The notes below the pieces were generated by a model, which was not told the DNA's origin, did not search any database, and saw only the letters and a list, made by a program, of their open reading frames with translations. Made by a program: the position numbers and the translations under genes. Of a stretch of 9,772 bases of DNA, positions 6,990 to 9,772 are shown piece after piece. The stretch's first letter is position 1, and each line of letters begins with the position of its first letter. Origin of the DNA: UKL13-2 sp038236905 (GTDB lineage: Bacteria; Pseudomonadota; Gammaproteobacteria; Burkholderiales; Usitatibacteraceae). The stretch spans positions 1 through 9,772 of the forward strand of contig JBBRZG010000137.1 in the NCBI GenBank assembly GCA_038236905.1. The letters are read 5' to 3'.

Positions 6990-8606
6990 ATGGCGCAATA
7001 CCAGACACGCCGACCATTTTTGCAATCCATCCTATGCGCTGGATTGATCACGGTGGGTAACCTGATTTGCCCAAGCCATGCGGGGCAGTACGCCAATAGC
7101 ACTGATTTGTCTTTAGCTAAAGTCCTCGACGCGCGCGAAAAAGATTGGCGAAACGGCGCGATTGTGTATCAAGTATTGGTGGATCGCTTTGCGCCGTCGG
7201 CGCGCCTCGACGACAAAAAATCGCTATACGCAGCACCGAAAATTTTGCGCGCCTGGTCAGAGCAGCCCACGCGCGGTCGCTACGAAGAGAGCATTAAATT
7301 GTGGACCCATGAAATAGATTTTTGGGGCGGCGATTTGCAAAGCCTCGCCACAAAACTCGATTATGTTCAATCGCTGGGCGCGGATGTTTTGTATTTGAAT
7401 CCGATTCATTTCGCGTATACCAATCACAAATACGATGCGTTGGATTACCTGAAAATATCGCCTGAATTCGGTACTCGCGACGACGTCAAATCGCTGGCAA
7501 AAAACCTACACCAGCGGAATATGAAATTGGTGCTCGACGGCGTATTCAATCACATGGGAAATCAGTCAGCGCTGTTTAAGCAAGCCGCCAATCCAGCGAG
7601 CCCCTATCGAGATTGGTTTTATTTCGGCAAAGAATTCGCGGGCGGCGCACGCGCTTGGGCACTGGCGCAAAGCCTGCCTGAACTTAATCTGGAAAATCCG
7701 CGCGTACGAGACTTCCTCTACGCGGGCAAGAATTCGGTGGTTCGCAGCTATTTGCGCGACGGCGTAGACGGTTGGCGTCTCGATGTGGCGCCCGAAATTG
7801 GTTTCACATTTTTAGACGGCCTCACCCGCGCCGCCCATACCCAAAAGCCCGGCTCACTGGTGGTCGGCGAAATCGCCAATTACCCCAAAGAGTGGTTTCC
7901 CTCGGTGGATGGAGTCATGAATTTCAACGTGCGTGAAATCATCCTCCAAATGGCAAAGTACAAAATTGACGCCGCCACCGCAGGCCAGATGGTGGGTCGC
8001 ATTATCGATGATTCGGGCATCGAACCCATGCTGAAATCATGGCTGATGCTCGACAATCACGACACGCCGCGTCTGGCCACGGTGCTGCCAGAATTACCGC
8101 AGCGTAAGCTCGCACAAATGCTGCAATTCACCCTGCCCGGTTCGCCGAATCTTTATTACGGCAGTGAGCTTGGCATGACCGGCGGCGATGATCCCGAAAT
8201 GCGCGCACCAATGCGCTGGGACTGGGTGAACGAAGACAATGCAGAATTGAAGTGGGTGCGACAACTCATCACGCTACGCAAAAACCATCGCGCGCTGCGC
8301 ATCGGAAATTTTCGCCCCATCACCGCCAATCAACTGTTTGCGTTTGAACGCTACACCGACCGCGTGGAAGATTCCATTTTCGTCATCGTCAATCCAAGCC
8401 GCGCAGAAGTTACCGAAATCGTACTGCTCGCCAATTCTAAATTGATGAACGGTGGCGCAATGATTGACCTACTCGGCACCGCCAATCGCCCGATCAACAT
8501 GAATGCATCGTTGCTCAGCGTTACCGTGCCGAGCGGCGGATACTTGGTGCTGAAACCCGATTTGAAGGGCGCGGGTGGGTATACGACTTACAAGCGAGTT
8601 CAGTGA
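6990..8606 (+). CDS. Periplasmic GH13 alpha-glucan hydrolase, neopullulanase/cyclomaltodextrinase-like, with Tat-type signal
   Basis: Predicted to cleave maltodextrins or cyclodextrins into maltose or glucose in the periplasm. The protein has 538 residues. The N-terminus carries TRRPFLQ, matching the twin-arginine consensus (S/T)RRxFLK, a mildly hydrophobic core, and SHA cleavage at residue 31. The barrel begins soon after (WRNGAIVYQVLVDRFA, about 48-63). Region I is LDGVFNH (D183, H188), region V LPELN (229-233), region II GWRLDVAPE with nucleophile D265, region III VGEIANY with acid/base E294, and region IV LDNHD with D358. The C-terminal beta domain ends near GGYLVLKP. Neopullulanase-type enzymes usually carry an N-terminal CBM34 dimerisation domain; there is no room for one here. 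It follows the lipoprotein amylase by 135 bp on the same strand, so the two may be cotranscribed. GH13 membership is certain; the specific activity is inferred from motifs. Confidence 0.9.
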   Translation: MAQYQTRRPFLQSILCAGLITVGNLICPSHAGQYANSTDLSLAKVLDAREKDWRNGAIVYQVLVDRFAPSARLDDKKSLYAAPKILRAWSEQPTRGRYEESIKLWTHEIDFWGGDLQSLATKLDYVQSLGADVLYLNPIHFAYTNHKYDALDYLKISPEFGTRDDVKSLAKNLHQRNMKLVLDGVFNHMGNQSALFKQAANPASPYRDWFYFGKEFAGGARAWALAQSLPELNLENPRVRDFLYAGKNSVVRSYLRDGVDGWRLDVAPEIGFTFLDGLTRAAHTQKPGSLVVGEIANYPKEWFPSVDGVMNFNVREIILQMAKYKIDAATAGQMVGRIIDDSGIEPMLKSWLMLDNHDTPRLATVLPELPQRKLAQMLQFTLPGSPNLYYGSELGMTGGDDPEMRAPMRWDWVNEDNAELKWVRQLITLRKNHRALRIGNFRPITANQLFAFERYTDRVEDSIFVIVNPSRAEVTEIVLLANSKLMNGGAMIDLLGTANRPINMNASLLSVTVPSGGYLVLKPDLKGAGGYTTYKRVQ

Positions 8607-8614
8607 GCACTGAA
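8599..8614. repeat. Perfect palindromic repeat spanning the stop codon of the second GH13 gene
   Basis: TTCAGTG-AG-CACTGAA has 7-bp perfect arms and includes the TGA stop (8604-8606). In RNA it would fold as a 6-bp stem with a GAGC loop. It may be a chance palindrome or part of a 3'-end element with the degenerate repeat that follows. Confidence 0.4.
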
Positions 8615-8639
8615 TTCCAGCCTCGGTCGGCATCATTGG
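8608..8639 (-). repeat. Possible degenerate REP-like intergenic element
   Basis: Read on the minus strand, ATGCCGACCGAGGCTGGAAT followed by TCAGTG resembles the widespread intergenic palindromic repeats of the form ATTCCCGCC-GAGG-CGGGAATCCAGTG. Its imaginary translation (MPTEAGIQ) has the pattern those repeats often give. The stem is degenerate, so this is only a suggestion. Confidence 0.25.
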
Positions 8640-8708
8640 TGGTATTGCATGTTCCGGGGTTGATAAGGATTCAAGGATCTTTCTAAGGCTTGACGGCATT
8701 CGTCCAAC

Positions 8709-8737
8709 AAATCTGTGTCTTTTTAGTAAACAGATTT
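8709..8737. repeat. AT-rich inverted repeat upstream of the terminator
   Basis: AAATCTGT (8709-8716) and ACAGATTT (8730-8737) are exact reverse complements around a 13-nt loop containing a five-T run. It is weaker than the terminator at 8762-8800 but could act as an auxiliary terminator or an mRNA 3' hairpin. The rest of the 8607-8814 gap holds no gene that I can see. Confidence 0.4.
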
Positions 8738-8761
8738 TGTGAGTATCAGACCCGCATCAAA

Positions 8762-8800
8762 AAAAAGCCCCTGCCAACGTTATATTGGCAAGGGCTTTTT
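8762..8800. terminator. Bidirectional rho-independent terminator between convergent genes
   Basis: A-run, GCCC (8767-8770), one C/A mismatch, TGCCAA (8772-8777), 7-nt loop, TTGGCA (8785-8790), GGGC (8792-8795), T-run (8796-8800). The stem has 10 G/C-rich to mixed pairs plus five A-T pairs. On the minus strand the U-run is eight long (8766-8759) and the hairpin begins 14 nt after the TonB receptor stop; on the plus strand it is five long. It therefore serves both the receptor gene and the second GH13 gene. Confidence 0.93.
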
Positions 8801-8814
8801 AAAGATGATGTGAC

Positions 8815-9772
8815 TTACATTTTGTAGCTCAAACCAAACAAGATGGTGCGGCCATATTTGATGTACTCGTATGGCTTATCTTTGGTTCCGGCATAGGTTT
8901 GATACGGGGCGTTATTCAGATTATTGGCTTGCAATAACAAGCTCAACCCTTTGAATGTGCCGCTCTCAAACGAGTAGCCGATTTGCATATCCGTGATGCG
9001 CTCACCAACGACATAACGCAGCGTGCGGTCGTTCGCAAAGTTGGCAATTTCACCGACAAAATCATCGCGTTTGCGTTGGCTTACGCGAGTTGAGAAACCG
9101 TTCTTCTCGTAGTAGAGCGTTACGTTTTGTACATTGCGTGACAAGCCCGGCAGCGGGATTTTCGAACCGATATTGCTGTTCGGATCCTCAATATTGATCT
9201 TGCTGTCGTTGTAACTCGCGCTGGCTGCGACACCGAATCCGTCGAGCATCTGTGTCGCCATATTTAGCGGTAACGAAATGGATACCTCGGCACCTTTCAG
9301 TTTGCCGCCTTTACCGTTATACGGCGCAGAATATTGACCAAAGTTGGTGCGCGCAATCGTACCTGGCGTAAAGCGTGAAAAGTCGTAAGGCAGAGATTGC
9401 GTATAAATGTACGTCTTCAAATCTTTATAGAAACCAGCCACCGCAACATACGCTTTGGTGCCGAAATATTTCTCATATGAAATATCAAATGCATTGGCAC
9501 GCCACGGGTCAAGCTTCGAGTTTCCACCACCACCACCCGGAACAAACGTTGCTGTATCCACACCAAAATCCAATGCTGAACGTAGTTGGTCAATACGGGC
9601 ACGCGCGAGTTGTTTCGCGAGTGCTACGCGCAGGGTTTGGTCATCGCCCAAGTTAAACGCAAGATTCAGGCTAGGCAAGGTGTCGGTGAATTTCTTACCA
9701 TCCGAAACCGGTTTAACCTGCTGGCCCGCGGGTGCCGTGCCGTCGTAATAATTGGAGTCGGACGACTGATCG
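8815..9772 (-). CDS. TonB-dependent outer-membrane receptor, C-terminal part (cut by window edge)
   Basis: Outer-membrane beta-barrel that imports substrates using TonB/ExbBD energy; the neighbours suggest maltodextrins. The frame is open from the stop at 8815 to base 9772 (about 319 codons), so the plug and the N-terminal half of the barrel are outside. A TTG at 9678 is merely an internal Leu, because the frame continues as DGKKFTDTLPSLNLAFNL. The stretches TDTLPSLNLAF, LRVALAKQLARARIDQLR and DPWRANAFDISYEKYFG match the Xanthomonas/Caulobacter group of TonB receptors, to which the Caulobacter maltose receptor MalA belongs. Late strands such as GLSLLLQANNLNNAPYQTY and YGRTILFGLSYKM are typical of the barrel end. 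The last residue is Met rather than the usual aromatic. It is convergent with the second GH13 gene, sharing the terminator, and so is transcribed from its own promoter outside the window. Confidence 0.92.
   Translation of the reverse strand, partial: DQSSDSNYYDGTAPAGQQVKPVSDGKKFTDTLPSLNLAFNLGDDQTLRVALAKQLARARIDQLRSALDFGVDTATFVPGGGGGNSKLDPWRANAFDISYEKYFGTKAYVAVAGFYKDLKTYIYTQSLPYDFSRFTPGTIARTNFGQYSAPYNGKGGKLKGAEVSISLPLNMATQMLDGFGVAASASYNDSKINIEDPNSNIGSKIPLPGLSRNVQNVTLYYEKNGFSTRVSQRKRDDFVGEIANFANDRTLRYVVGERITDMQIGYSFESGTFKGLSLLLQANNLNNAPYQTYAGTKDKPYEYIKYGRTILFGLSYKM

Noticed and set aside
1..9772. CRISPR arrays, tRNA/rRNA genes, insertion sequences, phage or toxin genes
   Set aside because: I saw no regularly spaced repeats, tRNA-like folds, transposase motifs or short dedicated genes; the window is almost fully occupied by metabolic genes.

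Overview
This window looks like part of a starch/maltodextrin utilisation locus from a Gram-negative bacterium, most likely a proteobacterium. The evidence is a TonB-dependent outer-membrane receptor of the Xanthomonas/Caulobacter-like type next to periplasmic and lipoprotein GH13 enzymes and a binding-protein-dependent ABC sugar importer. Base composition appears roughly balanced. I cannot name the genus from sequence alone; beta- or gammaproteobacteria that degrade polysaccharides are the best fit.

Layout, left to right. 1-463 (minus): N-terminal part of a MalF-like sugar ABC permease, cut by the window edge. 503-1843 (minus): its periplasmic sugar-binding protein. 1844-2020: leader/promoter region of the binding-protein gene, with a strong inverted repeat. 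2021-5008 (minus): exported pullulanase-type debranching enzyme. 5009-5132: divergent promoter region carrying two 17-bp inverted repeats of identical architecture (TGTAR-N5-YTACA core), one beside each start codon. 5133-6854 (plus): alpha-amylase family lipoprotein. 6990-8606 (plus): second GH13 enzyme, neopullulanase/cyclomaltodextrinase-like, with a Tat-type signal peptide. 8607-8814: intergenic region with a clear bidirectional intrinsic terminator. 8815-9772 (minus): C-terminal part of a TonB-dependent receptor running off the right edge.

How they would work together (inference from the families): the lipoprotein amylase trims starch or large dextrins at the outer membrane; the TonB receptor imports maltodextrins; pullulanase removes alpha-1,6 branches and the second GH13 enzyme shortens linear or cyclic dextrins in the periplasm; the binding protein hands maltose/maltodextrin to the ABC permease. 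The second permease gene, the ATPase and any regulator are not in this window. All main genes belong to known families, so I see no wholly new system. The most interesting points are the paired operator-like repeats over the divergent start sites, a possible leaderless start for the pullulanase, the Tat export signal on one amylase, and the structured leader of the binding-protein gene.
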